Counted from the stretch's first letter, positions 8,522-17,991 are shown. The stretch: 54,407 nt of DNA from an uncultured Eudoraea sp. (GCA_947258405.1 CAMYIE010000010.1:70453-124859); one strand, 5' to 3'. Made by a program: numbers and translations. Notes: generated by a model not told the origin, from the sequence alone.

Positions 8522-9427
8522 TTGGAAAAAATTCTTACAGTTTCTAATTTAACCAAAAAGTTTGGGTACCTGACCGCCGTTAAGGACCTTACTTTTACTA
8601 TTGAAAAAGGTAATGTATATGGCATCCTCGGCCCGAATGGGAGTGGTAAATCCACTACCCTCGGCATGGTGTTGAATGTAGTGAATGCCACCGCCGGTTC
8701 TTTTGGCTGGTTCGATGGTACTACTTCCACGCACGAGGCACTGAAAAAGGTTGGGGCTATCATTGAGCGCCCGAATTTTTATCCCTACATGACTGCGGTT
8801 CAAAACCTGAAGCTAGTATGTAAGATAAAGGAAGTGTCTGAATCGAAAATCCAGGAAAAGCTGGAACTCGTTGGTCTTTGGGGAAGGCGCAACAGTACTT
8901 TTAAAACATATTCACTTGGGATGAAACAACGCCTGGCCATCGCCTCGGCTTTGCTTAACGATCCCGAAATACTGATCCTGGACGAGCCCACCAATGGATT
9001 GGATCCACAGGGCATTCATCAGATCCGGGAAATCATTAAAAAAGTAGCAGCCAGGGGTACCACCATCCTCCTCGCCTCACACCTCCTGGATGAAGTTGAA
9101 AAGGTATGTACGCATGTGGTAATTCTGAGGAAAGGAGAAAAACTCTATTCCGGCAAGGTAGATGATATGATGGCAAGCCACGGATTCTTTGAGTTGAAGA
9201 GTGCAGACCTCGATTCCCTCAGCATTGTCTTTCAAGAAGATGACCGATTTGGAAAGATCGATCGTGCCAATGGTATGCTCACCGTATTCCTCAACGAAGA
9301 GATGAACGCCGTTGAATTGAATAAAATGCTCTTCAGCAAGGGTATTGTGCTATCGCATTTGGTAAAAAGAAAAGAAAGCCTGGAGGAACAATTCCTGACG
9401 TTGACCAACGGTCAGTCTTCCATTTGA
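8522..9427 (+). CDS. ABC transporter ATP-binding protein
   Basis: This 301-residue ABC ATPase powers the membrane protein encoded next. It has Walker A GPNGSGKST (37-45), the signature SLGMKQR (131-137), Walker B LILDEPTNGL (151-160) and the switch histidine in LLASHLLDEVEK (about 181-192). The extra 70 residues after the core are usual for CcmA/NatA/bacitracin-type exporters. The start must be TTG at 8522: the frame has a stop at 8495-8497 and no ATG or GTG between that stop and the first conserved residues. The permease begins 19 nt after its end. The substrate is unknown; drug, lipid or peptide export is typical for this class. Confidence 0.92.
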   Translation: MEKILTVSNLTKKFGYLTAVKDLTFTIEKGNVYGILGPNGSGKSTTLGMVLNVVNATAGSFGWFDGTTSTHEALKKVGAIIERPNFYPYMTAVQNLKLVCKIKEVSESKIQEKLELVGLWGRRNSTFKTYSLGMKQRLAIASALLNDPEILILDEPTNGLDPQGIHQIREIIKKVAARGTTILLASHLLDEVEKVCTHVVILRKGEKLYSGKVDDMMASHGFFELKSADLDSLSIVFQEDDRFGKIDRANGMLTVFLNEEMNAVELNKMLFSKGIVLSHLVKRKESLEEQFLTLTNGQSSI

Positions 9428-9446
9428 GGAATTTGAAAACCACAAT

Positions 9447-10280
9447 ATGAAAAGACTACTTGAAATAGAATATATAAAACTTTGGAACAATCGATCGAGT
9501 AAGGTCCTGATCATTTCTTATTTTGTATTGCTCACATCCATCGCTTTGGTCGCCGCCATTAAGTTCGATATCGGACCGATTAAATTCCACCTTGCCGAGC
9601 AGGGAATTTTCAATTTTCCCTATATCTGGCACTTCAACACCTTTGTCACTGCTTTTTTTAAACTCTTTCTGGCCATTGTTATCGTATCCATGATGGCCAA
9701 CGAATACAGTAATAAAACCATTAAGCAAAATCTGATCGACGGGCTTTCCAAGAAAGAGTTCATTCTTTCCAAGTTTCTGACCGTTATTGCCTTCGCACTG
9801 ATCTCCACAGTTTTTGTTTTTATCGTTTCGATGATCCTCGGACTTGTCTACTCGGATTTTAATGAGCTGTCCATTATTTTTTCAGATCTGGAGTTTTTGC
9901 TGGCCTTCTTTATCAAACTGGTAGGTTTCTTTTCCTTTTGCCTCTTCCTGGGCATTCTTGTAAAAAGATCAGCCTTTGCCCTCGGGTTTCTCATTCTCTG
10001 GCAGGTACTTGAAGGTTTCGTTCGCGGAATGATCCGATGGAAGTTTTTCGATGGGGATACTACCGATGCCATCATGGGCTTCTTCCCGCTAAATTCAATG
10101 TATAATTTAATCAAGGAACCATTTTCAAGGCTTGGGGCGGTTCAGTCTGTAGCCAATCAGATTGGTGAGGAGATCGCACTGGATTATCATGTCCAGCTCT
10201 ATGAAATGGCTATTGTACTAAGTTGGACGGCAATATTTGTCTATCTGTCCTATGCTTTACTTAAAAAGAGGGATTTATAG
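9447..10280 (+). CDS. ABC-2 type transporter permease
   Basis: The 277-residue protein has about six hydrophobic segments: near residues 20-40, 60-85, 105-135, 150-175, 180-200 and 250-270. The EYSNKTIKQNLIDGLSKKEF stretch (about 90-109) after the second span matches the coupling region of ABC-2 permeases. It starts 19 nt after the ATPase gene and must form the membrane half of that exporter. Because only one ATPase and one permease are encoded, the working unit is probably a dimer of each. Weak similarity to NatB or bacitracin-resistance permeases is the best guess, and the substrate cannot be predicted. Confidence 0.85.
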   Translation: MKRLLEIEYIKLWNNRSSKVLIISYFVLLTSIALVAAIKFDIGPIKFHLAEQGIFNFPYIWHFNTFVTAFFKLFLAIVIVSMMANEYSNKTIKQNLIDGLSKKEFILSKFLTVIAFALISTVFVFIVSMILGLVYSDFNELSIIFSDLEFLLAFFIKLVGFFSFCLFLGILVKRSAFALGFLILWQVLEGFVRGMIRWKFFDGDTTDAIMGFFPLNSMYNLIKEPFSRLGAVQSVANQIGEEIALDYHVQLYEMAIVLSWTAIFVYLSYALLKKRDL

Positions 10281-10306
10281 TATCTTGTGGTGTTTGCGTG
10301 AACACT

Positions 10307-13012
10307 ATGAGGAGAACTGCACTAATTTTTTTGCTGTGGCTCATCCCCCTGGCAATATTTGGCCAGGGTGAAACCTCCAATTGGTATTTCGGTACCAGGG
10401 CAGGTATCAGATTCAATAATGATGGGAGTGTAACTTCGCTGGAAGACGGTCAGATAAGTACTCTGGAAGGCTGTGCTACTATATCTGATGAATTGGGAAA
10501 CCTGCTTTTTTACACCGATGGAATTACGGTCTATGATAGTTCCCATAGTGTCATGCAGAATGGTCGTTCGCTTTATGGTGACGTTTCCAGTACTCAATCG
10601 GCAATAATCGTTCCTGATCCGGGAAATACACAGCGCTTTTACATATTTACAGTAGATACCAGAATTTTCGAAAATGACCCCGACTTTGGTCTGAACTATT
10701 CAGTAGTAGACATGTCTTTGAATAATGGCCTGGGGGCTGTCACAGACAAAAACATCAATTTGTTGGCAGATTGCTCAGAAAAGATCACGGCGGTAATAAA
10801 GGACTGTGCAGATCAGTCATTTTGGGTCCTCACGCTTGCAACTGAAGATGGCTCACCGGGCTTACTAGATACCTTCCACGCTTTTGAAGTGAATAGTACA
10901 GGCGTAGTAACCACACCTGTGAAAACTCAATTCGCCGATTTAGATTTAGAGGATCCGCGTGGTTATCTCAAACTATCGCCAGATGGCACTAAGGTAGCCT
11001 GTGCCAATGCGAGCTCGGGCCTCTATCTTTACGATTTCGATGCCAGTACTGGTATTTTAAGTAATCAGCAGCCTATTGCCATAAATGGGACGGATTCCGC
11101 TGCCTATGGGGTGGAGTTTTCACCGAACGGAGAATTTCTTTATATCCATGCTTCTAATGACCAGGAAAGTGAATCGGACCATTCATCTACCTTGTTCCAA
11201 TACGACCTTATGGCAGCAGATATTGCAAACTCTGCTACAGTTCTGGATAGCGGTAGTGATTTCAGGGCTGCCCTGCAATTAGGAGCTAATGGTAAGATTT
11301 ACCGGACCATTGCTTCGAGCTATGTAGTAGGCACCTCCTATCTCGGTGTTATTCATTCTCCTGACGAACCCGGGATCGCAGCCGATTATGAACATCAGGC
11401 CGTGTTTCTTGGTTCCAGAAGGGGTAACGGAGGTCTTCCACCCTTTGTACAATCCTTTTTTAACAAAACAGCTATCATCAGAAATGCCGACGGCACCACC
11501 AGTAAATCATTGGAATTGTGTGAAGGCAAGAGCTTCACATTGCAAACCGATACTATACCCGGTGCAGATTATACCTGGGAAAAAGACGATGTTATACTGC
11601 CCGTCACAGGACCCGTTTTTCAATCCGACGATTCGGCAATTGAGGCTTCGGGTCGCTATGTAGTGACCATTACCACCACCGACCCCACAGATTGTCCTAT
11701 CGTTGGGGAAGCTTTTATAAAAGTAAATCCTTTGCCAGAAGCACAAGAGTTATCCTTGATCCAGTGCGATGTTGATCCTGGTGCCAGTGAGGATGGTTTT
11801 AGCGTTTTTAATCTCCTGACGAGTATTGAGGACCCGACACTCGAATATGAATTTTATGCGAGTATCGCCAATCGTGATAATGACACACCCATTGACGATC
11901 CGGAGAGTTATGATAATACCAACCCCTTTAATCAGACGCTGTATTATCGGGTTCGAAATGAATTTGACTGCTATGATGATGGAGAGCTAGAGCTGGAAGT
12001 GCGCTCTAATCCATTTGCTGTCCAAAGTGACTTTACCCTCTACAGTTGTGATATTGACCCCACCGATGATCAATTAATTTCTGTTTTCGAACTGGAGTCT
12101 TATGCTGAGGAGGAATATCCTGGTCTGGAAGTTAGTTTCCATATCAACCCGACCGATGTGGCGCTAAAAGACAATCCCCTGCCCGGACAATTTGAAACCT
12201 CCTCCACCACCATTTATGCAAGGCTGGAGCTTGACAATGAATGCCTCGGGGTGGAAAAAATAGATCTTCAGGTATTGAAAAGTCCTGATTTTAAGCTACC
12301 CGAAGAATTCCTCCTGTGTACCGACAACCCTGAACTTTTGATTAAGGGGCCAGAAGGTATGGATTTTTACCGCTGGGAATTTCTGGGCGGAGGCAGTCCA
12401 ACCGTAATCTCGGAGGAAAGAATCCTCACTGTGAGTCAATTGGGCCAATACCAACTTATCGCTGGATTTATTTATGATTTACCGGGCCTTTCAGTCCAAT
12501 GTGAAAAATTGAAAAGCTTTCAAGTTTTACCCTCGAATAAGGCGACCTTTGAGGAAGTCCTGATCGATGATTTCAGCGAAGAAAACAGTGTTCAGATCGA
12601 GGTGAGTGGAGACGGCGATTATGAGTATTCGCTGGATGGAGAGTCCTATCAATCCTATAACCTGTTCAATAATGTTGCTCCTGGTTTCTATACAGTTTAT
12701 GTAAGGGACAGAAATGGATGTGGGGTTAGTACCCGTGAAATTTCTGTGCTCGGCTATCCAAAGTTTTTTACACCAAATGGCGACGGAATCAACGACCTGT
12801 GGAGGATCACAGGTACGAGTGAACAGTTTCAGCCCGATGCCTCTATCACGATCTTTGATCGATTCGGAAAACTTCTGGCCCAGATTAGTCCGCTCGATGA
12901 AGGTTGGAACGGCCGGTATAATGCCACCCCCCTCCCGGCTTCGGATTACTGGTTCAGAGTACAACTTAGCGATGGAAGGCAAATAACCGGTCATTTTGCG
13001 CTTAAAAGATAA
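10307..13012 (+). CDS. T9SS type B cargo protein with beta-propeller-like N-terminal part
   Basis: The 901-residue exported protein starts with a Sec signal peptide (MRRTALIFLLWLIPLAIFGQ); ATG 10307 fits this better than the GTG at 10298. The first 380 residues contain WD40/YVTN-like blades such as LKLSPDGTKVACANASSGLY and VEFSPNGEFLYIHASN. A series of Ig-like beta domains with paired cysteines follows. The last 80 residues (KFFTPNGDGINDLWRITG through TGHFALKR) are the gliding-motility-associated C-terminal domain, a type B sorting signal for the type IX system. The protein should therefore be carried across the outer membrane and kept at the surface or released. Function is unknown; adhesion or polymer binding is plausible. 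The next gene carries a clearly related C-terminal third. Confidence 0.88.
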   Translation: MRRTALIFLLWLIPLAIFGQGETSNWYFGTRAGIRFNNDGSVTSLEDGQISTLEGCATISDELGNLLFYTDGITVYDSSHSVMQNGRSLYGDVSSTQSAIIVPDPGNTQRFYIFTVDTRIFENDPDFGLNYSVVDMSLNNGLGAVTDKNINLLADCSEKITAVIKDCADQSFWVLTLATEDGSPGLLDTFHAFEVNSTGVVTTPVKTQFADLDLEDPRGYLKLSPDGTKVACANASSGLYLYDFDASTGILSNQQPIAINGTDSAAYGVEFSPNGEFLYIHASNDQESESDHSSTLFQYDLMAADIANSATVLDSGSDFRAALQLGANGKIYRTIASSYVVGTSYLGVIHSPDEPGIAADYEHQAVFLGSRRGNGGLPPFVQSFFNKTAIIRNADGTTSKSLELCEGKSFTLQTDTIPGADYTWEKDDVILPVTGPVFQSDDSAIEASGRYVVTITTTDPTDCPIVGEAFIKVNPLPEAQELSLIQCDVDPGASEDGFSVFNLLTSIEDPTLEYEFYASIANRDNDTPIDDPESYDNTNPFNQTLYYRVRNEFDCYDDGELELEVRSNPFAVQSDFTLYSCDIDPTDDQLISVFELESYAEEEYPGLEVSFHINPTDVALKDNPLPGQFETSSTTIYARLELDNECLGVEKIDLQVLKSPDFKLPEEFLLCTDNPELLIKGPEGMDFYRWEFLGGGSPTVISEERILTVSQLGQYQLIAGFIYDLPGLSVQCEKLKSFQVLPSNKATFEEVLIDDFSEENSVQIEVSGDGDYEYSLDGESYQSYNLFNNVAPGFYTVYVRDRNGCGVSTREISVLGYPKFFTPNGDGINDLWRITGTSEQFQPDASITIFDRFGKLLAQISPLDEGWNGRYNATPLPASDYWFRVQLSDGRQITGHFALKR

Positions 13013-13066
13013 AATTTGAAACGGGGGCCTGAATATCGTATATTCCATCTCCTTTTCTATTCGGCT

Positions 13067-14806
13067 ATGAAAAAGGTTGCCTTGTTAGTGATCATGCTTT
13101 GTTCTTCCCTGGGGAGTCTGGCTCAGATGTGTCCGACAACGGTTTTGACCAGTCCGGAGGATGGTGATACAGATGTCCCTGTGAATACTACGATCAGTTG
13201 GGAAGGCGTGGATGGAGTTCCGGGTTATCTCATATCCCTGGGCACTACACCAGATGGCATTGATTTGCTGGATAATCGGAATGTAGGGAATGCCACATCC
13301 TATCTCCCGCCACTGGGTTTACCCGATGATACAGAGATCTATGTAACTATTACGCTTTTCTTTTTCTCAGGCATCTCACCCATTACTTGTGGCACGGAGT
13401 CCTTTAGGACGGTCGCTGTGACCACCCCTCCGGGTTGTGCTACACTGAGAAATCCCGTTGATGGCGCTACTGGTGTTAATATTGGCACCAACGTAAGCTG
13501 GAACTATGTCCCCACAGCTACGGGGTATTTTATTTCATTGGGAACAGCCCCTGGCCTGGATGATATCGAACCTAATCAGAACATTGGCAATACCCTGAGT
13601 TATCTGCCACCAATGGACTTCCCTGTAAATACAACTATATACGTAAATATTACCCCATATAATGATATCGGGCCTGCGACTTCCTGTCCGGACCAGTCGT
13701 TTACCACCGGTGATCTGGGAACACTACCGGGTTGCACTACAATGATTAGTCCGCCTGATGGTGCAAATAATGTTCCGCTTACCCCTAATCTGGAATGGCT
13801 TGATATTGCTGAGGCCACAGGATATTTAGTAAATATTGGTACTACACCAACTACTTCGGATGTTCTTGAAGATGCTATTTTTACTACCAATTCTACCTTC
13901 GTACTTAACTTTGAACCCAATGCTACCTATTTCATCACTATAGTCCCCTTCAGCGATGCAGGAGAAGCTATAGGTTGTACACAGGAAACTTTTTCCACAA
14001 TTCTGGGTTGCGGTCCATTTTTTAACGAGTTCGGTGAACTGGTAGATCTCAGACCGGAAATCGATTTCCCAGATTTATTTGCTTTCTGTTCAGACGAATT
14101 ACCGCTGTCGCTCAGCTCTACAGATACAGCGGAAGGGTATCGTTGGTTCCAGATCGATAATTTTGGAAATGAAAGCCTTATTTCGGATACGGCGGATGTA
14201 CTAGTAGAGAGCACTGGAAACTACCGCTATGAAGCCTATAATATCATATCACAATCAGGTGCTTCGATCGAATGCGTAGCAGAACAACCTTTCGAAGTAA
14301 CTATATCTTCTCCGGCGACAATAACGAATGTCAGACTCTTTGAACTTCCCAATGGAACCCGTATTGAAATTGAAGCGGAAGGGCCCGGGGACTACGAATA
14401 TGCCCTTAACAATATCGACGGACCCTACCAGGATAGCAATGTTTTTGAGACCAGCGCAGAATTCTTATATACAATATATGTCCGCGATAAGAACGGTTGT
14501 GGGATAAGCCAGGAACTTGTGGAGCAGGATCTTACCTTACAGGGATTCCCAAAGTTCTTTACACCAAACGGCGATGGGATAAATGATTTCTGGCAGTTTA
14601 TAACTCCTGAAGCACTGACCGAAAACCCATTGGAAGTCATCTTTATTTTTGATCGATATGGGAAACTTCTTGTCCAGATCGATCCTTTTTCTCAAGGCTG
14701 GGACGGCAATTTCAATGGTGGTCCCTTACCCTCCACAGATTATTGGTTCCGTGCCCGACTGATCAATGCTAGAGAGGTGAATGGCCATTTTGCGCTCAAG
14801 CGATAA
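13067..14806 (+). CDS. T9SS type B cargo protein with three fibronectin III-like repeats
   Basis: The 579-residue protein has a signal peptide (MKKVALLVIMLCSSLGSLAQ), which supports ATG 13067 over the TTG 51 nt upstream. Three repeats of about 95 residues follow, at roughly 13127-13420, 13426-13707 and 13732-14004. Each has a CxT..SPxDGaxxVP opening, a WxxVxxATGYxISLGTTP core and a Y-I-TI-PF-D ending, which resembles fibronectin type III or Ig-like sheets. An Ig-like region and the type B sorting domain (KFFTPNGDGINDFWQF to NGHFALKR) complete the protein. From about 14330 it closely parallels the end of the previous gene, which points to duplication of a sorting cassette. It should be exported through the type IX system. 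The ligand is unknown. Confidence 0.88.
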   Translation: MKKVALLVIMLCSSLGSLAQMCPTTVLTSPEDGDTDVPVNTTISWEGVDGVPGYLISLGTTPDGIDLLDNRNVGNATSYLPPLGLPDDTEIYVTITLFFFSGISPITCGTESFRTVAVTTPPGCATLRNPVDGATGVNIGTNVSWNYVPTATGYFISLGTAPGLDDIEPNQNIGNTLSYLPPMDFPVNTTIYVNITPYNDIGPATSCPDQSFTTGDLGTLPGCTTMISPPDGANNVPLTPNLEWLDIAEATGYLVNIGTTPTTSDVLEDAIFTTNSTFVLNFEPNATYFITIVPFSDAGEAIGCTQETFSTILGCGPFFNEFGELVDLRPEIDFPDLFAFCSDELPLSLSSTDTAEGYRWFQIDNFGNESLISDTADVLVESTGNYRYEAYNIISQSGASIECVAEQPFEVTISSPATITNVRLFELPNGTRIEIEAEGPGDYEYALNNIDGPYQDSNVFETSAEFLYTIYVRDKNGCGISQELVEQDLTLQGFPKFFTPNGDGINDFWQFITPEALTENPLEVIFIFDRYGKLLVQIDPFSQGWDGNFNGGPLPSTDYWFRARLINAREVNGHFALKR

Positions 14807-14855
14807 AAAACTACTAATCGAAGAAGATCGGCCTGGGTGGAAAGCAGCAGCTTTT

Positions 14856-14868
14856 GTAACTTTAACCC
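14856..14868 (+). promoter_or_regulatory. Possible -7 element abutting the uvrB start codon
   Basis: GTAACTTTAACCC ends at the base before the uvrB ATG. If TAACTTTA acts as the -7 element, transcription would start within a few bases of the ATG and give a leaderless or nearly leaderless mRNA. No TTTG is found 19 nt upstream, so this is a weak call supported mainly by the second copy at 6807-6819. Confidence 0.3.
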
Positions 14869-16857
14869 ATGAAATTTAAGGTTGTTTCAGACTTCAGTCC
14901 TACCGGGGATCAACCCGAGGCTATTGCAGCATTATCTGAAGGGATTCAGGAGGGCGAACCGCATCAGACCCTTCTGGGTGTTACAGGTTCGGGTAAAACT
15001 TTTACCGTTGCCAATGTCATCGAAAAAGTACAAAGACCTACACTGGTACTGGCCCATAATAAGACCCTTGCCGCGCAATTATATTCAGAGTTCAAGATCT
15101 TTTTTCCGGAGAACGCGGTGGAGTATTTTGTGTCCTACTATGACTACTACCAGCCGGAGGCTTATATCCCCACTACCGGACTGTATATAGAGAAAGACCT
15201 TTCGATCAACGAGGATATTGAGAAGCTCAGGCTCAGTGCCACCTCTTCCCTGCTCTCGGGCCGTCGTGATGTGCTGGTTGTTGCGTCGGTTTCATGTCTA
15301 TACGGTATCGGGAATCCTAATGAATTTCAGAAGAATGTTATCGCCATTCATAAAGATCAGGTGATCTCTCGAACGAAGTTGATGCACCAATTGGTACAAA
15401 GCCTGTATTCCAGAACAACAGCCGATTTCAGAAATGGCAATTTTAGAGTAAAAGGTGATGTTTTGGACGTCTTCCCGGGTTATGCCGACCATGCTTATCG
15501 AATACATTTTTTTGGAGATGAGATCGAAGAGATCGAATCTTTTGATCCTTATAAGAACAAGGTTCTGGAAACCTACGAACATTTAAATATCTATCCTGCT
15601 AATATATTTGTCACCTCACCTGATATTCTTCAAAATGCTATCCACCAGATCCAGGATGATCTTGTAAAGCAGGTGGATTATTTTAAAGAGATCGGGAAAC
15701 CATTGGAGGCTAAACGTCTGGAAGAGCGTACTAATTTTGATCTGGAGATGATACGTGAGCTGGGCTACTGTTCAGGGATTGAGAACTATTCGCGTTATCT
15801 GGATGGTCGTGAACCGGGCACCAGACCCTTTTGCCTGCTTGATTATTTTCCCGATGATTATCTGATGGTAGTAGACGAAAGCCATGTAACCATTCCACAG
15901 GTGCACGCTATGTATGGGGGCGATCGTTCAAGGAAAGAGAATTTGGTGGAATACGGATTTAGACTTCCGGCGGCTATGGACAACCGTCCATTGAAATTCG
16001 AGGAGTTCGAAGCTATGCAGAATTCTGTGATCTTTGTAAGCGCAACCCCTGCAGACTACGAACTACAGTTAAGTCAAGGGGTTTATGTAGAACAGGTTAT
16101 TCGTCCAACAGGCTTGCTGGATCCGGTGATTGATGTCAGGCCCAGTGCCACCCAAATCGATGATCTGGTAGAAGAGATACAGCACAGGGTAGAGTTAGAT
16201 GAACGAACCCTTGTTACGACACTCACAAAGAGAATGGCCGAGGAATTGACCAAATACCTGTCCAGAATAGAGATCCGATGTCGCTATATCCATAGCGATG
16301 TAGACACCCTGGAAAGAGTTGAGATCATGCAGGATTTACGTAAAGGTATTTTTGATGTGCTGATTGGCGTAAACCTTTTAAGAGAAGGACTCGATTTGCC
16401 TGAGGTATCCCTGGTGGCAATCTTGGATGCTGATAAAGAAGGGTTTTTACGAAGCAACCGTTCCCTCACGCAGACCGTGGGACGAGCCGCGCGTCATCTA
16501 AAGGGCAAGGCCATAATGTATGCAGACAAGATAACCGATAGCATGCAGAAGACCATAGATGAAACCAATTACCGGCGTGCGAAACAGATCAAATACAATA
16601 CGGCCAATAATATTACTCCTACTGCATTGAAAAAGAGCCTCGATAGTGCCCTGGCCAAGAATTCGGTGTCTACCTTCCATTTCGAAAAAGAAGAACTCCT
16701 CGCTGCAGAACCGGACCCAGCCTATCTGACCAGCGGACAACGGGAAAAGATCATCAGGGATAAGCGAAAAGCAATGGAAAAGGCTGCTAAAGAGCTCGAC
16801 TTTATGCAAGCCGCTAAACTAAGAGACGAAATTAAAGTGCTACAGCAGCAGGAATAA
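14869..16857 (+). CDS. uvrB: Excinuclease ABC subunit B
   Basis: This 662-residue protein is full-length UvrB, the damage-verifying helicase-like subunit of nucleotide excision repair that loads UvrC at lesions delivered by UvrA. Walker A GVTGSGKT is at 37-44. The damage-probing beta-hairpin SYYDYYQPEAYIP is near 89-101. The DEAD-like DESH is near residue 339 and helicase motif VI reads QTVGRAARH. The C-terminal UVR motif (KAAKELDFMQAAKLRDEI), which contacts UvrC, closes the protein. The ATG at 14869 is immediately preceded by a TAACTTTA promoter-like motif. The gene stands alone and converges on the small heat-shock gene. Confidence 0.97.
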   Translation: MKFKVVSDFSPTGDQPEAIAALSEGIQEGEPHQTLLGVTGSGKTFTVANVIEKVQRPTLVLAHNKTLAAQLYSEFKIFFPENAVEYFVSYYDYYQPEAYIPTTGLYIEKDLSINEDIEKLRLSATSSLLSGRRDVLVVASVSCLYGIGNPNEFQKNVIAIHKDQVISRTKLMHQLVQSLYSRTTADFRNGNFRVKGDVLDVFPGYADHAYRIHFFGDEIEEIESFDPYKNKVLETYEHLNIYPANIFVTSPDILQNAIHQIQDDLVKQVDYFKEIGKPLEAKRLEERTNFDLEMIRELGYCSGIENYSRYLDGREPGTRPFCLLDYFPDDYLMVVDESHVTIPQVHAMYGGDRSRKENLVEYGFRLPAAMDNRPLKFEEFEAMQNSVIFVSATPADYELQLSQGVYVEQVIRPTGLLDPVIDVRPSATQIDDLVEEIQHRVELDERTLVTTLTKRMAEELTKYLSRIEIRCRYIHSDVDTLERVEIMQDLRKGIFDVLIGVNLLREGLDLPEVSLVAILDADKEGFLRSNRSLTQTVGRAARHLKGKAIMYADKITDSMQKTIDETNYRRAKQIKYNTANNITPTALKKSLDSALAKNSVSTFHFEKEELLAAEPDPAYLTSGQREKIIRDKRKAMEKAAKELDFMQAAKLRDEIKVLQQQE

Positions 16858-16864
16858 CAAAAAA

Positions 16865-16886
16865 GCGCCCCGAAACTTCGGGGCGC
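16865..16886 (-). terminator. Intrinsic terminator between uvrB and hsp20
   Basis: GCGCCCCGAAACTTCGGGGCGC is a perfect 9-bp stem with a 4-nt loop. Read on the minus strand it is followed by TTTTTTGTTATT, so it ends the hsp20 transcript about 75 nt after its stop codon. On the plus strand there is no T-run, but the hairpin lies only 7 nt after uvrB and may also act there. Confidence 0.85.
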
Positions 16887-16961
16887 TCCCTAACTAACCA
16901 ACTAAACAAACCAACCATTATGAAGTCCCGTTAGGCGGGCACTGCATAAAACTCTTATTCT

Positions 16962-17390
16962 TTACTGCCCTATCGCAATGGTGCGTTTTGGTTTGGGCAA
17001 TGCTTCATCTCGTTTAGGCAATCTGAATTTCAAAATACCGTCTACATAAGAAGCTTCAATATTATCTTCATTTACAGTCTCTGGAAGTGTAAATGACCTT
17101 GAGAATGAGCGATAAGAGAATTCTTTCCTTGTATACTGTTCTTCAGAAGTTTCTGCTTCACTACTGGTTTCCATGGATATTGTCATTACGCTTTCATCAA
17201 TCTCAATGTTAAAATCTTCTTTATTCTGACCTGGAATGGCTAGTTCCAACTCAAAATCAGTCTCATTTTCCTTGATGTTCACAGCAGGAAGCGTATTTTC
17301 AAATCGCTCCAGACCGCCAAACCAATCAGGCTTAAAAAACTCGTTCATTAAGGTTGGGAACATCAGATTGTTTCTTCTAACTATACTCAT
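16962..17390 (-). CDS. Small heat-shock protein, Hsp20/alpha-crystallin family
   Basis: The 142-residue protein has the expected layout: a short N-terminal arm (NNLMFPTLMNEFFKPDWFGG), an alpha-crystallin domain at about 38-130 and a C-terminal tail. The domain opens with PAVNIKENETDFELELAIPG and ends with YVDGILKFRLPK, which holds the conserved G-[IV]-L core. Small heat-shock proteins form oligomers that hold unfolding proteins for DnaK/ClpB. It is a single gene with a strong terminator and a 202-bp AT-rich upstream gap. I see no clear HrcA CIRCE repeat or TAnnTTTG box in that gap, so its control is unresolved. Confidence 0.93.
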   Translation of the reverse strand: MSIVRRNNLMFPTLMNEFFKPDWFGGLERFENTLPAVNIKENETDFELELAIPGQNKEDFNIEIDESVMTISMETSSEAETSEEQYTRKEFSYRSFSRSFTLPETVNEDNIEASYVDGILKFRLPKRDEALPKPKRTIAIGQ

Positions 17391-17592
17391 AATTATTATT
17401 TTTTGTTACGCTTAATTTTATTTACTATCTAAAAGACAAATGATGTACCAATCCCTTTTTACTGTCTTTTTGTCTTGTTTCTTCATAATTACTCTGTCAT
17501 TATGGCGTAAAATTATTGAGAAACAGCTGGGTTTAGGCAGGAAATGGAGGAAGTGGGGAATGAAAAGCTTCTGTGCAGTTATATAAACAGGG

Positions 17593-17991
17593 CTAGTTAT
17601 AATGCGCTTTAAAGATATTGATCAAGACATTGGGGGGTACAATTTTATTGGGATAACGGTGCATTATTTCCAATACCTGATCGATAGCGGCTGGAGGCAG
17701 ACCCATGCCCAGGCCGATATTATGCAAATTGGTAACTTCGGAACTATGCTGCTGGTCTACATTCATTAGCAACACAAGTCGGTGAAACTGGAGGATTCTT
17801 TCTGCCTGAGTCTTGGGCATGATCTTTTCAACCTCGGTTTCAAAGAGCGATTCAAAGATCTCCTTATCAACGCCTAATTGCTCAGAAACACTGAAGAGGA
17901 AGTAATATTCTGAATCCGAAATCACGTTATCTGCTCTTGCAAAAGCGATCATTTCAGATAAAATACTCAGTTTTTCTTCGAAAGAACTCAT
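17593..17991 (-). CDS. TerB-like domain protein
   Basis: The 132-residue, largely helical protein resembles the TerB/DjlA-N fold. MIAFARADNVISDSEYYFLF near the N terminus matches the first TerB helix pair, where acidic residues bind metal, and a repeat-like second half follows. TerB proteins were named from tellurite-resistance operons, but isolated copies like this one are common in Bacteroidota and have no shown role in tellurite resistance. There is no signal peptide. It stands alone between hsp20 and the succinyl-CoA ligase gene. Function is unknown. Confidence 0.65.
   Translation of the reverse strand: MSSFEEKLSILSEMIAFARADNVISDSEYYFLFSVSEQLGVDKEIFESLFETEVEKIMPKTQAERILQFHRLVLLMNVDQQHSSEVTNLHNIGLGMGLPPAAIDQVLEIMHRYPNKIVPPNVLINIFKAHYN

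Noticed and set aside
16891-16925. Repeated AACTAACC-type string after the hsp20 terminator as a structured RNA or repeat array
   Set aside because: It is a short low-complexity stretch with no regular unit or spacer, too short to call.
17593-17991. Tellurite-resistance operon
   Set aside because: Only a lone TerB-like gene is present, with no other ter genes around it.
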